From the NCBI RefSeq assembly GCF_006542395.2, contig NZ_CP038231.1:1302001-1366000 (forward strand): a DNA stretch of 64,000 nucleotides, given 5' to 3'. Shown in pieces: positions 30,655-39,346 of the stretch; positions within the stretch are counted from its first letter, which is position 1, and the number at the start of each line of letters is the position of its first letter. A program made the position numbers and the translations under genes. The notes under the pieces were generated by a model that was not told where the DNA came from, did no database searches, and worked only from the letters and a program-made list of their open reading frames with translations. Origin of the DNA: Formicincola oecophyllae. Its GTDB lineage: Bacteria; Pseudomonadota; Alphaproteobacteria; Acetobacterales; Acetobacteraceae.

Positions 30655-32832
30655 ATGGCCCCGTCCCCAATGCCGCCAGCCCATCCTGGCGCGCAGGAAC
30701 TTGCCACACCACTGCCCATGGCCACTGCCATGGACAATCTGGTTGTCAGCAGCCTGCGCAGCCTGTGCATGGACGCTGTCGAGCAAGCGGGACACGGCCA
30801 CCCAGGCACTCCTCTTGGCATGGCACCCGCCCTGTATGCGTTCTGGCGATATTACTTTACCTACGATCCTCATGCCCCCTGGTGGGCTGACCGTGACCGC
30901 TTCGTCCTCTCCTCAGGTCATGCCTCCATCCTGCTTTATGCCATGCTGCACTTGGCTGGGGTGGAGGGGGGGATCACCCTTGATGACCTCAAAAACTTCC
31001 GCCGCATGGGCGCTAAAACGCCTGGCCACCCTGAATATGGCCTAACAGCGGGCATTGAGGTCACTACAGGCCCCCTGGGGCAAGGCTGCACAACATCCGT
31101 TGGCATGGCCATGGCGGCGCGTTGGCTTGGCGCGCGCTACAACAAGCCTGGTTTCGAGCTGTTCACCCACCATGTGACCGCCTTCTGCGGTGATGGTGAT
31201 ATGATGGAGGGCATGGCTGCTGAGGCCGCTTCCTTGGCAGGGCACCAGGAGCTGGGTAATTTGACCTGGCTTTACGACAGCAACCACATTTCCATTGAAG
31301 GCAGCACGGACATCACCTTTACGGAAGATGTGGCTGAACGTTTCCGCAGCTATGGATGGCACGTAGTGGAGGTCGCTGAAGGCAATGATGTTGCCGCCAT
31401 CGCCCAGGCCTTGGGGCAGGCGCGCGCTGAACGCGGGCGGCCCAGCCTGGTTGTGGTCACAACCACCATTGGCCATGGCGCGCCAGGCAAAGCCGGCACA
31501 GCCGCTGCCCATGGCGCCCCCCTGGGGGTTGGTGCCGTGGCTGGCGCGAAGGCTGCCATGAACTGGCCAGGGGAAGCTGGGCCTTTCCATGTGCCTGAAG
31601 GCGTCAAGGAACATGTGGCGGCCACATCAGGGGCGCGCGGCACCAAGCGGCGCCAGGCATGGGAAGGGCTGCTGGCGCGCTACAAGCAAACCTGGCCTGA
31701 ACTGGGCGCTGAATTGGAAACCCTTCTTGCAGGCCAGCTGCCTGATGGCTGGGACAACCATCTGCCCCGCAAAGAGGCTGGCCAGCCTGGGGCAGAGCCT
31801 GAAACAGCCAGGGCAAGCTCTGGCCACGTGCTGAACGCCGTAGCGGGCCAGGTGCCGTGGCTGGTGGGAGGTGCTGCTGACGTCAGCCCCTCCACCTGCA
31901 CGGAAATGCTGGGGGCTGCCGCCATGCAGGCTGTGACGCCAGCTGGGCGCAACATCCATTTTGGTGTGCGTGAGGCAGCCATGGCCGCTGTGTGCAATGG
32001 CATGGCCTTAAGTGGCCTGCGCCCCTTTTGCAGCTGCTTTCTGGTGTTCAGCGACTACATGAAGGCCCCGCTGCGCTTGTCAGCCATGATGGGCCAGCCA
32101 GCGCTTTACCTCTTCACCCACGATTCAGTGGCCATCGGCGCTGATGGGCCCACTCACCAGCCTGTTGAGCAGTTGGCCCAGCTGCGCGCCTTGCCAGGTC
32201 TGGTCGTCATCAGGCCTGCTGACGCCAATGAAGTCAGCGAGGCATGGCGTGTCGCCATGAAGCGCACTGATGGGCCAACCGCCCTTGTGCTGGCCCGGCA
32301 AAAGCTGCCGCTGCTGGACAGGAAGCGCCTGGCGCCTGCTTCCATGTTAGGGCTGGGTGGTTACGTGCTGGCCAGTTCAGGTGCGGGCCTGCCAGATGTC
32401 ATCCTCATCGCGACTGGTTCTGAGGTGGCGCTGGCGCTGGCTGTTTTCCAACGTTTGGAACACGAAGGCGTCAGCGCGCGCGTGGTGGCTATGCCAAGCT
32501 GGGAATTGTTTGAGGCCCAGGACAAGCGTTACAGGCAGTCCGTCCTGCCCAGCATGGTGAAGGCGCGCGTGGTGGTGGAGATGGCCTCCCCCTTCGGTTG
32601 GGAACGCTACGCTGGCGAGGAAGGCGACATCGTGGGTATTGATGGCTTTGGCGAAGCTGGCACAGCTGAACAGCTCAAGGAGCGTTACGGCTTCACTGAG
32701 GAGCGCATCTATGGCTTGGCGCGTTGCCAAATGGCGCGCCACCCCCGCCCAGGTGTGGCTGCCCCCCCTTCCCCCCATGGCGCTGGTGCCAAGGGTGGCA
32801 AGCGTTTTTCAGGCTGTCCTGTGCTCCACTGA
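30655..32832 (+). CDS. tkt: Transketolase
   Basis: A 725-residue thiamine-diphosphate enzyme that moves two-carbon units between pentose-phosphate sugars. N-terminal substrate motifs (EQAGHGHPGTPLGMAPALYA; LSSGHASILLYAMLHL; TTGPLGQG), the cofactor motif (FCGDGDMMEGMAAEAASLA) and the C-terminal half (RNIHFGVREAAMAAVCNGMA; THDSVAIGADGPTHQPVEQL) are complete. A Gly/Lys-rich tail of about 25 residues follows the normal end. The start is uncertain: the ATG at 30655 has no clear RBS, and an in-frame GTG at 30628 follows TGAGG. It is the first gene of the pentose-phosphate cluster. Confidence 0.94.
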   Translation: MAPSPMPPAHPGAQELATPLPMATAMDNLVVSSLRSLCMDAVEQAGHGHPGTPLGMAPALYAFWRYYFTYDPHAPWWADRDRFVLSSGHASILLYAMLHLAGVEGGITLDDLKNFRRMGAKTPGHPEYGLTAGIEVTTGPLGQGCTTSVGMAMAARWLGARYNKPGFELFTHHVTAFCGDGDMMEGMAAEAASLAGHQELGNLTWLYDSNHISIEGSTDITFTEDVAERFRSYGWHVVEVAEGNDVAAIAQALGQARAERGRPSLVVVTTTIGHGAPGKAGTAAAHGAPLGVGAVAGAKAAMNWPGEAGPFHVPEGVKEHVAATSGARGTKRRQAWEGLLARYKQTWPELGAELETLLAGQLPDGWDNHLPRKEAGQPGAEPETARASSGHVLNAVAGQVPWLVGGAADVSPSTCTEMLGAAAMQAVTPAGRNIHFGVREAAMAAVCNGMALSGLRPFCSCFLVFSDYMKAPLRLSAMMGQPALYLFTHDSVAIGADGPTHQPVEQLAQLRALPGLVVIRPADANEVSEAWRVAMKRTDGPTALVLARQKLPLLDRKRLAPASMLGLGGYVLASSGAGLPDVILIATGSEVALALAVFQRLEHEGVSARVVAMPSWELFEAQDKRYRQSVLPSMVKARVVVEMASPFGWERYAGEEGDIVGIDGFGEAGTAEQLKERYGFTEERIYGLARCQMARHPRPGVAAPPSPHGAGAKGGKRFSGCPVLH

Positions 32833-32984
32833 ACGCTGGCCGCTGCTGGTCCAGTCCCTGCCCCCTGCACACCCCTGCCACGACTTGGCAGGCTGGACAG
32901 GGGCGCCAGGTTTGCCCCAAGGTCTCCCTGCCTTTAAGGGCACCTTACTTCATGACCCCTTCACCATCTGAACAGGGTGACACC

Positions 32985-34784
32985 ATGCCAAACCCCCCAG
33001 CTGACTCCATCCTGCCCACCATGCCAGCCACTGCTGGCGGGGTGAGCTTCAGCTTTCATCTGCCCCCAGCTTTGCAGCAAGCCGTGAGCGGCGCCTGGCC
33101 ACTTTGGGCTGGGCCCAAAGGGCGCATGGCGCGCCTTTGGGCAGGGGACGCCACATTGTGGAGTGGCCATGACGAGAAACAATGGCTGGGTTGGCTGGAA
33201 GCGCCAGAGGCAGAGCAGGCTAAGCTGCAGGCCTATGATGCGCTCCGCGATAAAACCCACCATGAAGGCATCACAGACGTGGTGCTGCTGGGCATGGGTG
33301 GCTCCAGCTTGGGGCCAGAGGTGCTGGGGCAGCTTTTTGAGGTCAGGCCTGCTGACGCCACTGGGCCCTGGCCCCGCCTGCATGTGCTGGACACCACTGA
33401 CCCGGCCACGGTGGCGCGCGTGGGCAAGCAGCTGGACTACCCGCACACCTTGTTCGTCTATTCAAGTAAATCTGGTGGCACGCTGGAGCCAAGCGTATTG
33501 TTTGACTGCTTCTGGGATGAGGCTGGCAAGGCCCTGGGCGCCCAGAAACGCCCCCAGCATTTCATCGCTGTGACCGACCCTGGCTCAGGCTTAGAGAAGC
33601 GCGCCCATGAGCTAGGCTTCAGCGCCGTGTATCTGGGCAACCCTGGCATTGGCGGTCGCTATTCAGTTCTTTCGCCTTTTGGCATGGTGCCAGCCAGCGC
33701 TTGCGGTCTGAACATCAGGGCCATTCTTGAAAGCGCTGCGGCGATGGAGCGTGCTTGCCGCCCTGCTTCCCTGCCAGAGGGGGAGATGGTGGCAGGCCCC
33801 CTGATGTTGGGTCTGGCCATGGGTCTGGCTGTAACCGGTCCAGGCCGTGACAAGATTACCATCCAAGCCAGCCCAGCGCTGCAGGCCGTTGGACCTTGGC
33901 TTGAACAGCTTTTCGCTGAAAGTACAGGCAAGGACGGCACGGGCCTGTTGCCTTTCGAGGGGGAGGAGCCAGGCACGCCTGATGTCTACAGCGATGACCG
34001 CTTCTTTATCACTCTGCGCTTGAAAAGCGAAAAGCCAGACCAACGTTTGGTAGCCCTGGCCAAGGCTGGTCACCCGGTCGTGGATGTAGTGCTGGAGGAT
34101 CTGAGCGCCATCGGCGGGGCATTCTACGGCTTTGAAATGGCCACAGCCGTTGCTGGCAGCGTTCTGGGCATCAACGCTTTTGACCAGCCTGACGTGGAGT
34201 TCAGCAAGGTTGAAACGCGCAAAATCATGGCTGCGCATGGCACAAGTGGTGGGGCGGAAAGTGAGGCGCCATTCTGCGTTGATGGCCCCCTGTCCTTCCA
34301 TGCCCAGGGCGCTTTGAAGGCCCACTTGGCCAAGCGCGGCCAACAGCCCCAAAATGCTGCTGCTGCCCTTGGCGCGCTGCTGGAGCTTTGCGGGGGACGT
34401 GACTATTTCGGTCTTTTGTCCTATATTGACCGCACAGACACGCACGCCGCCTGGAATCAGCATGTGCGGCAGGGGGTGCGGGATGCCCTCAAAGTGGCCA
34501 CGGCTGCTGAGTTCGGCCCCCGTTACCTTCATTCCACGGGGCAGGCTTACAAGGGTGGCCCCAACACAGGCGTGTTTCTCCAGGTGACGGCGGATGGTCC
34601 CTCCATGCCCATCCCAGGCCGGCCTTACGAGCTTGGCATGGTGGAGAACGCCCAGGCCCAGGGCGATCTGGATGTCCTTAACGCGAGAGGACGGCGCGCA
34701 CTGCGCGTTCACGTCACCGGTTCACTTGAAAAAGGCCTTGCCGCATTGGCCCAAGCCATGCAGGCGGCCCTGAAAGGAAACTGA
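32985..34784 (+). CDS. pgi: Glucose-6-phosphate isomerase (Tal-Pgi lineage, Pgi half)
   Basis: A 599-residue sugar isomerase interconverting glucose-6-phosphate and fructose-6-phosphate. SIS-type motifs are visible: [38 protein letters not shown] and, near the C-terminus, [18 protein letters not shown]. The sequence looks like the second half of the bifunctional transaldolase/phosphoglucose isomerase of acetic acid bacteria, whose gene lies between tkt and gnd. Here the frame before the ATG at 32985 contains no transaldolase, and that ATG has AGGGTGA. The first ~55 residues look like the former inter-domain linker. gnd follows after five bases. Confidence 0.87.
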   Translation: MPNPPADSILPTMPATAGGVSFSFHLPPALQQAVSGAWPLWAGPKGRMARLWAGDATLWSGHDEKQWLGWLEAPEAEQAKLQAYDALRDKTHHEGITDVVLLGMGGSSLGPEVLGQLFEVRPADATGPWPRLHVLDTTDPATVARVGKQLDYPHTLFVYSSKSGGTLEPSVLFDCFWDEAGKALGAQKRPQHFIAVTDPGSGLEKRAHELGFSAVYLGNPGIGGRYSVLSPFGMVPASACGLNIRAILESAAAMERACRPASLPEGEMVAGPLMLGLAMGLAVTGPGRDKITIQASPALQAVGPWLEQLFAESTGKDGTGLLPFEGEEPGTPDVYSDDRFFITLRLKSEKPDQRLVALAKAGHPVVDVVLEDLSAIGGAFYGFEMATAVAGSVLGINAFDQPDVEFSKVETRKIMAAHGTSGGAESEAPFCVDGPLSFHAQGALKAHLAKRGQQPQNAAAALGALLELCGGRDYFGLLSYIDRTDTHAAWNQHVRQGVRDALKVATAAEFGPRYLHSTGQAYKGGPNTGVFLQVTADGPSMPIPGRPYELGMVENAQAQGDLDVLNARGRRALRVHVTGSLEKGLAALAQAMQAALKGN

Positions 34785-34789
34785 AAACT

Positions 34790-35794
34790 ATGCGTATCGG
34801 TATCATTGGCCTCGGCCGTATGGGCAGCAACATCGCCGTTCGCCTCTCACGCCATGGGCACGACGTTGTCCTGCATGACCGCACCCCTGAGGTGACGGAG
34901 AAAACCGTTGCCCGCTGCGCCAAAGGCAAGGCCACAGGCGTTGCCAACCTTGATGAAATGGCCAAGAAGCTTGGCGAGGGCACCGACCAGGAACGCCGCG
35001 TTGTTTGGGTGATGCTGCCTGCTGGGGAAGTCACGGAAAACGCCGTCCGCAAAATGGGCAACCTCCTTGGTCCCAAGGACATCATCATTGATGGTGGTAA
35101 CACCTACTACAAGGATGACATCCGCCGCGCCCATGAGCTGGGCCGCAAAGGCATTGACTATGTCGATGTCGGCACCTCTGGCGGTGTGCATGGCCTCGAG
35201 CGCGGCTATTGCATGATGTATGGCGGCAAGGATGAGGCCGCTAACTACATTGATCCCATCCTGAAATCTCTGGCGCCCGGCAAAGGCAACGTGCCTCTAA
35301 CGCCAGACCGCCGCCCAGGCCCCCACGACCCGCGCGCTGAGGAAGGCTACCTGCATTGCGGCCCTGTTGGTTCAGGCCACTTCGTGAAGATGATTCACAA
35401 CGGCATTGAATATGGCATGATGCAGGCCATCGCTGAAGGCTTTGACGTGCTGAAGGGCCGTGGTTCCCGCAAGGTGCCGCAGGATGAGCGCTACCACCTC
35501 AACCTGGCTGACATCGCTGAGGTGTGGCGCCGTGGCAGCGTTGTGACCTCCTGGTTGCTTGACCTGAAGGCGGAGGCCCTGGCCCGCGATGGCGATTTGT
35601 CCGAGTTCAGCGGCGAGGTCAACGATTCAGGTGAAGGCCGCTGGTCTATCGAAGCCGCTATTGAGGAAGACGTGCCTGTGCCTGTGATGACGGCTGCGCT
35701 GTTCTCCCGCTTCCGCTCACGTTCTGGCAACACGTTCGCTGACAAGTCGCTTTCCGCCATGCGCTATGGCTTTGGCGGCCATGTCGAACGCTGA
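34790..35794 (+). CDS. gnd: 6-phosphogluconate dehydrogenase, decarboxylating (short form)
   Basis: A 334-residue short-form 6PGDH that oxidises and decarboxylates 6-phosphogluconate to ribulose-5-phosphate. It has the nucleotide-binding [10 protein letters not shown], the signature [15 protein letters not shown] and the catalytic region [20 protein letters not shown] with the Lys and Asn. The residue after the second strand is Asp (VVLHDRTPE), which suggests NAD rather than NADP preference; this is inference. It is about 130 residues shorter than the E. coli enzyme, as usual for this class. A good terminator follows. Confidence 0.93.
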   Translation: MRIGIIGLGRMGSNIAVRLSRHGHDVVLHDRTPEVTEKTVARCAKGKATGVANLDEMAKKLGEGTDQERRVVWVMLPAGEVTENAVRKMGNLLGPKDIIIDGGNTYYKDDIRRAHELGRKGIDYVDVGTSGGVHGLERGYCMMYGGKDEAANYIDPILKSLAPGKGNVPLTPDRRPGPHDPRAEEGYLHCGPVGSGHFVKMIHNGIEYGMMQAIAEGFDVLKGRGSRKVPQDERYHLNLADIAEVWRRGSVVTSWLLDLKAEALARDGDLSEFSGEVNDSGEGRWSIEAAIEEDVPVPVMTAALFSRFRSRSGNTFADKSLSAMRYGFGGHVER

Positions 35795-35849
35795 GGTCGC
35801 ACTTGTGAAAGGCCAGCGGCTATAAGCCCTGGCCCTGCCTATAGGGCAG

Positions 35850-35887
35850 CGCCCGCTTTTCCCAACAGGGGAGGGGCGGGCGTTTTT
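35850..35887 (+). terminator. Rho-independent terminator after gnd
   Basis: CGCCCGC and GCGGGCG form a 7-bp stem with a 19-base loop and are followed by TTTTTG. It divides the cluster into tkt-pgi-gnd and the genes downstream. Confidence 0.75.
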
Positions 35888-36014
35888 GTGCGTGGCTATT
35901 TGTGGGCCTGGTGCTGGTGGGTCTATGGTTCACGCTGCTTCAAGGCATGGCCCTTGCTTCCCGCTTTCATCCGCAGCGCCCCTGCAGGTGGCGTTTCCGA
36001 CCAGGAGGATTCCC

Positions 36015-36869
36015 GTGGCACCTGTTCACCCCATCAGGCTTGTTGTCAGCGATGTGGACGGCACCCTTCTCAACCCCGACCACAAGTTGGCGCCAGAAAC
36101 CATCCAGGCTGCTCAGGCGCTGCGGAAAGCGGGCATCCACCTGGCGCTGGCCAGTGCGCGCGCGCCTGGCGCCATGGTGCCAGTAGTAGCGCAACTTGGT
36201 TTGGAGGGCCCGCAGGCCGCCTTCAATGGCGGCATCATCTTCACACCCAACGGTACTTTAGGCGGCAAGGTGGACAGAAGCCTCACTATGCCGCCACAGC
36301 TTGTTGGGCTCATCGTCAACGCTCTTGAAAGCGAACCTGTGGAAACCTGGCTTCAGGACGACCACACGTGGTATGTACGCGAACCCAACACCCCCTTGGT
36401 GCAGGCTGAACGCGCCTCCTCAGGCTTGGTGCCCACGGCGGCCAATTTGGCTGACCATGTGCAGGGCATCAACCGCCTGGTGGCCATGGGCAACGACCCT
36501 GAGAGTGTCGCCAAGGTCGAAGGGTGGCTGCAGAAAGAGTTTGGTGGCGCAGCCAGCATCCGCCGCTCCATGCCATGCCGCATCAATATAACCGCGCTTG
36601 GCGCCAACAAGGGGGAGGCCATGAAGGCCTTGGCCGCCCTCTACCATGTGCGCCCTGATGAAGTCGCCGTCATCGGTGATGCCCACAATGACATCCCCAT
36701 GTTGAAATCAGCCGGGCTTAGCATTGCTATGGGGCAGGCTGAAGGTGACGTCAAAGCCGCTGCCACCCACGTGGCTGGGGACAACCGCGGCGCTGGCTGG
36801 GCGGACGCCATCAAGCGCTGGGTGCTGCCGCGCGCGCCAGGGCAGGTGGAAAAAACGGAGGGCGCATGA
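36015..36869 (+). CDS. Cof-type HAD hydrolase
   Basis: A 284-residue HAD phosphatase with a C2B cap. Motif I LVVSDVDGTLLNPDH, motif II LALASARAPGA, motif III Lys in GANKGEAMKAL and motif IV AVIGDAHNDIPML are complete. Members dephosphorylate sugar phosphates and similar small metabolites. The GTG start at 36015 sits seven bases after AGGAGG; earlier in-frame ATGs have no RBS. It overlaps pgl by ATGA, so a role near the pentose-phosphate pathway is likely, for example clearing a side product, but the substrate is unknown. Confidence 0.88.
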   Translation: MAPVHPIRLVVSDVDGTLLNPDHKLAPETIQAAQALRKAGIHLALASARAPGAMVPVVAQLGLEGPQAAFNGGIIFTPNGTLGGKVDRSLTMPPQLVGLIVNALESEPVETWLQDDHTWYVREPNTPLVQAERASSGLVPTAANLADHVQGINRLVAMGNDPESVAKVEGWLQKEFGGAASIRRSMPCRINITALGANKGEAMKALAALYHVRPDEVAVIGDAHNDIPMLKSAGLSIAMGQAEGDVKAAATHVAGDNRGAGWADAIKRWVLPRAPGQVEKTEGA

Positions 36870-37630
36870 CCATGACCACCATGAAGGATGCTGTGTGGGA
36901 CGTCATGCCCACCCCTTACGAAGTCAGCGCGCGCATGGCGGAGATTTTCATGCGCGCCCTGGCCAACCGCGCAGGTGACGGGGGGGCTGTGCGGGTGGCG
37001 CTTTCTGGTGGTTCCACCCCGCGTGAGGCCCTGGCCATGCTGGCGCGCCCTTATGTGGCATCCCAAATCGACTGGGGGCGCCTGGAGGTCTATTTTAGCG
37101 ATGAGCGCTGCGTGCCCCATGATGACCCAGCCAGCAACATCGCCATGGCACGGCAGGCCTTGCTGGACCATGTGCCGTTGAAACCTGGCCAAATCCACCC
37201 TGTGCCTTTTGAAGGCACCACTCCAGAGGGCGCCCAGAAGGCCGCTGCCGCCTATGACGCTTTGTTGAAGGCCCAGCACACCCAGCCAGGGGAGCCTTTT
37301 TTTGACCTTGTGATGCTGGGCATGGGAACGGATGGCCACACGGCGTCCCTTTTCCCCAATACGGCAGCCCTTGCAGCCACCAGCGCGTGGGCTGCTGCTG
37401 GGCAGGCGCCTGTGGTGCCGCACCAGCGCGTGACGCTGACTTATCCAGCCCTTGCTTCAAGCCGCCTGGTGGCGTTCATGGTCACAGGCGCTGCCAAGGC
37501 GCCCGTCACTAAAGCCCTGAAAAGCCCTGCGCATAGCGGGGCAACGCTGCCCGCCGGGCGTGTGCAAACACAGGGGCGTTTGGTCATCCTGGCTGATGAA
37601 GCCGCCATGGGCGTTCCCAAAGGCAGCTAA
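36866..37630 (+). CDS. pgl: 6-phosphogluconolactonase
   Basis: A 254-residue lactonase of the NagB/RpiA-like fold that hydrolyses 6-phosphogluconolactone. Motifs RVALSGGSTPREAL, YFSDERCVPHDDPASN and MLGMGTDGHTASLFPN are diagnostic. The ATG overlaps the stop of the HAD gene, indicating coupled translation. No glucose-6-phosphate dehydrogenase gene lies in this cluster. Confidence 0.93.
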   Translation: MTMTTMKDAVWDVMPTPYEVSARMAEIFMRALANRAGDGGAVRVALSGGSTPREALAMLARPYVASQIDWGRLEVYFSDERCVPHDDPASNIAMARQALLDHVPLKPGQIHPVPFEGTTPEGAQKAAAAYDALLKAQHTQPGEPFFDLVMLGMGTDGHTASLFPNTAALAATSAWAAAGQAPVVPHQRVTLTYPALASSRLVAFMVTGAAKAPVTKALKSPAHSGATLPAGRVQTQGRLVILADEAAMGVPKGS

Positions 37631-37798
37631 GGGCAGGCAAGGGGCCAAGGGCTGTAAAGTGGTGCAGCAGGGGTTCAGCCCCACCAAACGAACCGCTATG
37701 GTGCGCGCCATCCACTAAGGTGGGGGTTTTCGTAGCCCTCTGGCCCTGGTTTTAATTCTCTGCTTGGTACCAATCACCACCTATTTGGGAGAGCTTTG

Positions 37799-38617
37799 AT
37801 GAGCGCTGACAAGGACGACAAGGACAATGGCGGCAAGCCAGCCGGTGGTGAGACCGTTTTCGTCCCTCTGACCGCCCTTGCTGCTGAGGCGGTCCATGAC
37901 CAGGTGCGCGCCAAGCGCCACGCTGCGCGCATTGCCGCGGACATGGTTGAAGCAGGCATGATTGTGGGTTTAGGCACAGGCAGCACAGCCACCTTCATGG
38001 TCGAACGCCTTGGCGAGCGCGTGCGCCAGGGGCTTGCCATCAAAGCTATCCCCACCTCAAACGTCATAGGTCAATTGGCGCAGTCGCTGGGCATTGTGCT
38101 GACGGACTTCGCCACTCACCCCGTGATTGACGTCGCCATTGACGGCGCTGACGAGGTTGAGCGTGGCTCGCTTCACCTCATCAAAGGGCTTGGTGGGGCG
38201 TTGCTGCGGGAGAAGATGGTGGCCGCAGCCGCCAAGCGTTTCATCGTGATTGTTGATGATTCAAAGCCTGTCGCCACCCTTGGCGAGCGCACGCCTGTAC
38301 CTGTGGAGGTGGTGCCCTTTGGCTGGCATGCCACCCACGCGCGCCTTGAAAAGCTTGGCGCACAGCGGATAACCGTGCGTCAAGGGGCTGGGGGCATGCC
38401 TTTCATGACAGACAACGGTAATATGGTGCTTGACTGTGACTTTGGCCCCATCAAGGATGCAGCCCATCTGGCAGGTCTTCTCGACCGCACCGTCGGCGTG
38501 GTGGAGCATGGGATTTTTCCGGATATGGCAACCGATGTCGTGGTTGCAAGGGAACAGGAGATTGAGCAGTGGACGCGAAACCCGGAACCGAACAGCCCGA
38601 AATCCAGGGTAAACTGA
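37799..38617 (+). CDS. rpiA: Ribose-5-phosphate isomerase A
   Basis: A 272-residue RpiA. The phosphate loop IVGLGTGSTATFMVERL, the catalytic AIDGADEVERG and LIKGLGGALLREKMVA are present. It interconverts ribulose-5- and ribose-5-phosphate. A charged Lys/Asp-rich lead of about 30 residues precedes the usual N-terminus. The ATG at 37799 follows GGGAGAG; a TTG one codon before is a less likely alternative. It overlaps gntK by 49 bases in another frame. Confidence 0.94.
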   Translation: MSADKDDKDNGGKPAGGETVFVPLTALAAEAVHDQVRAKRHAARIAADMVEAGMIVGLGTGSTATFMVERLGERVRQGLAIKAIPTSNVIGQLAQSLGIVLTDFATHPVIDVAIDGADEVERGSLHLIKGLGGALLREKMVAAAAKRFIVIVDDSKPVATLGERTPVPVEVVPFGWHATHARLEKLGAQRITVRQGAGGMPFMTDNGNMVLDCDFGPIKDAAHLAGLLDRTVGVVEHGIFPDMATDVVVAREQEIEQWTRNPEPNSPKSRVN

Positions 38618-39168
38618 ACACCACCATCCCGCCGCAATATGTTGTGGTCATGGGGGTTTCAGGTACAGGCAAAACCAGTGTGGCGCAGGCTTTGGCACGC
38701 CGTGAAGGCTGGCCTTTCATGGAGGGTGACTCACTCCACCCTGCCGCCAATGTCGCCAAGATGCACGCTGGCCACCCCCTGACGGATGCTGACCGGGCCC
38801 CTTGGCTGAAAATCTGCCATGACTGGCTGGCCAAGGAAGCTGAGGCAGGCCGTGGCGCCATCCTCACCTGCTCTGCCCTGAAGCGCAAATACCGCGACCA
38901 GTTGGCCAAGGATTTGCCTGTGCAGTTCATTTACCTGCGCGTCAAGCCTGACATCGTTGCCCAGCGGCTGAATTCGCGCGTTGGCCACTTCATGCCACCA
39001 AGCCTGCTGCCCAGCCAGTTCGCCACGCTGGAGGAGCCTGATGAGGACGAGCCCGTCATCGTCGCCCCTGGCGATAAGAGCCTCGAAGAGATCGTGGATT
39101 ATGTGGTGAACTACCTCGACAAGCACCCCATGGACCCCAAAACGCGCCAGGTTGAAAACCGCGCCTGA
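38569..39168 (+). CDS. gntK: Gluconokinase, GntK family
   Basis: A 199-residue P-loop kinase that phosphorylates gluconate to 6-phosphogluconate. The Walker A is MGVSGTGKTSVAQAL, followed by FMEGDSLHP, LTDADRAPWL and CSALKRKYRDQL. The GTG start has AGGAG nine bases upstream, inside the end of rpiA; the 49-base overlap is unusual but the RBS is good. Its place behind pgl and rpiA ties periplasmic glucose oxidation to gluconate with intracellular pentose-phosphate breakdown. Confidence 0.92.
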   Translation: MDAKPGTEQPEIQGKLNTTIPPQYVVVMGVSGTGKTSVAQALARREGWPFMEGDSLHPAANVAKMHAGHPLTDADRAPWLKICHDWLAKEAEAGRGAILTCSALKRKYRDQLAKDLPVQFIYLRVKPDIVAQRLNSRVGHFMPPSLLPSQFATLEEPDEDEPVIVAPGDKSLEEIVDYVVNYLDKHPMDPKTRQVENRA

Positions 39169-39246
39169 CCAAGCAGCCCCTGCGCTGGCTTCCGTTCTGT
39201 TGGGGTGGGTGCTAAGCCATAGCGCAAGGGGTGCCTGACAAGCGCC

Positions 39247-39281
39247 AAGGCCCTGCAGCATGAAAAGCTGTGGGGCTTTTT
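39247..39281 (+). terminator. Terminator downstream of gntK
   Basis: An imperfect hairpin with arms AAGGCCCTGCAGC and GCTGTGGGGCTT, ending in TTTTT. It lies between gntK and the convergent ATPase gene. Confidence 0.65.
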
Positions 39282-39346
39282 AGTTTGTGTGCCCCAGCCA
39301 CGTGCTCCTGGCATGCGGCACTGGTTGGTGGAGGGCGCTTGGGCCT

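Noticed and set aside
33663-34712. A 349-codon minus-strand frame opposite pgi
   Set aside because: Shadow of the conserved isomerase gene; no recognisable motif.
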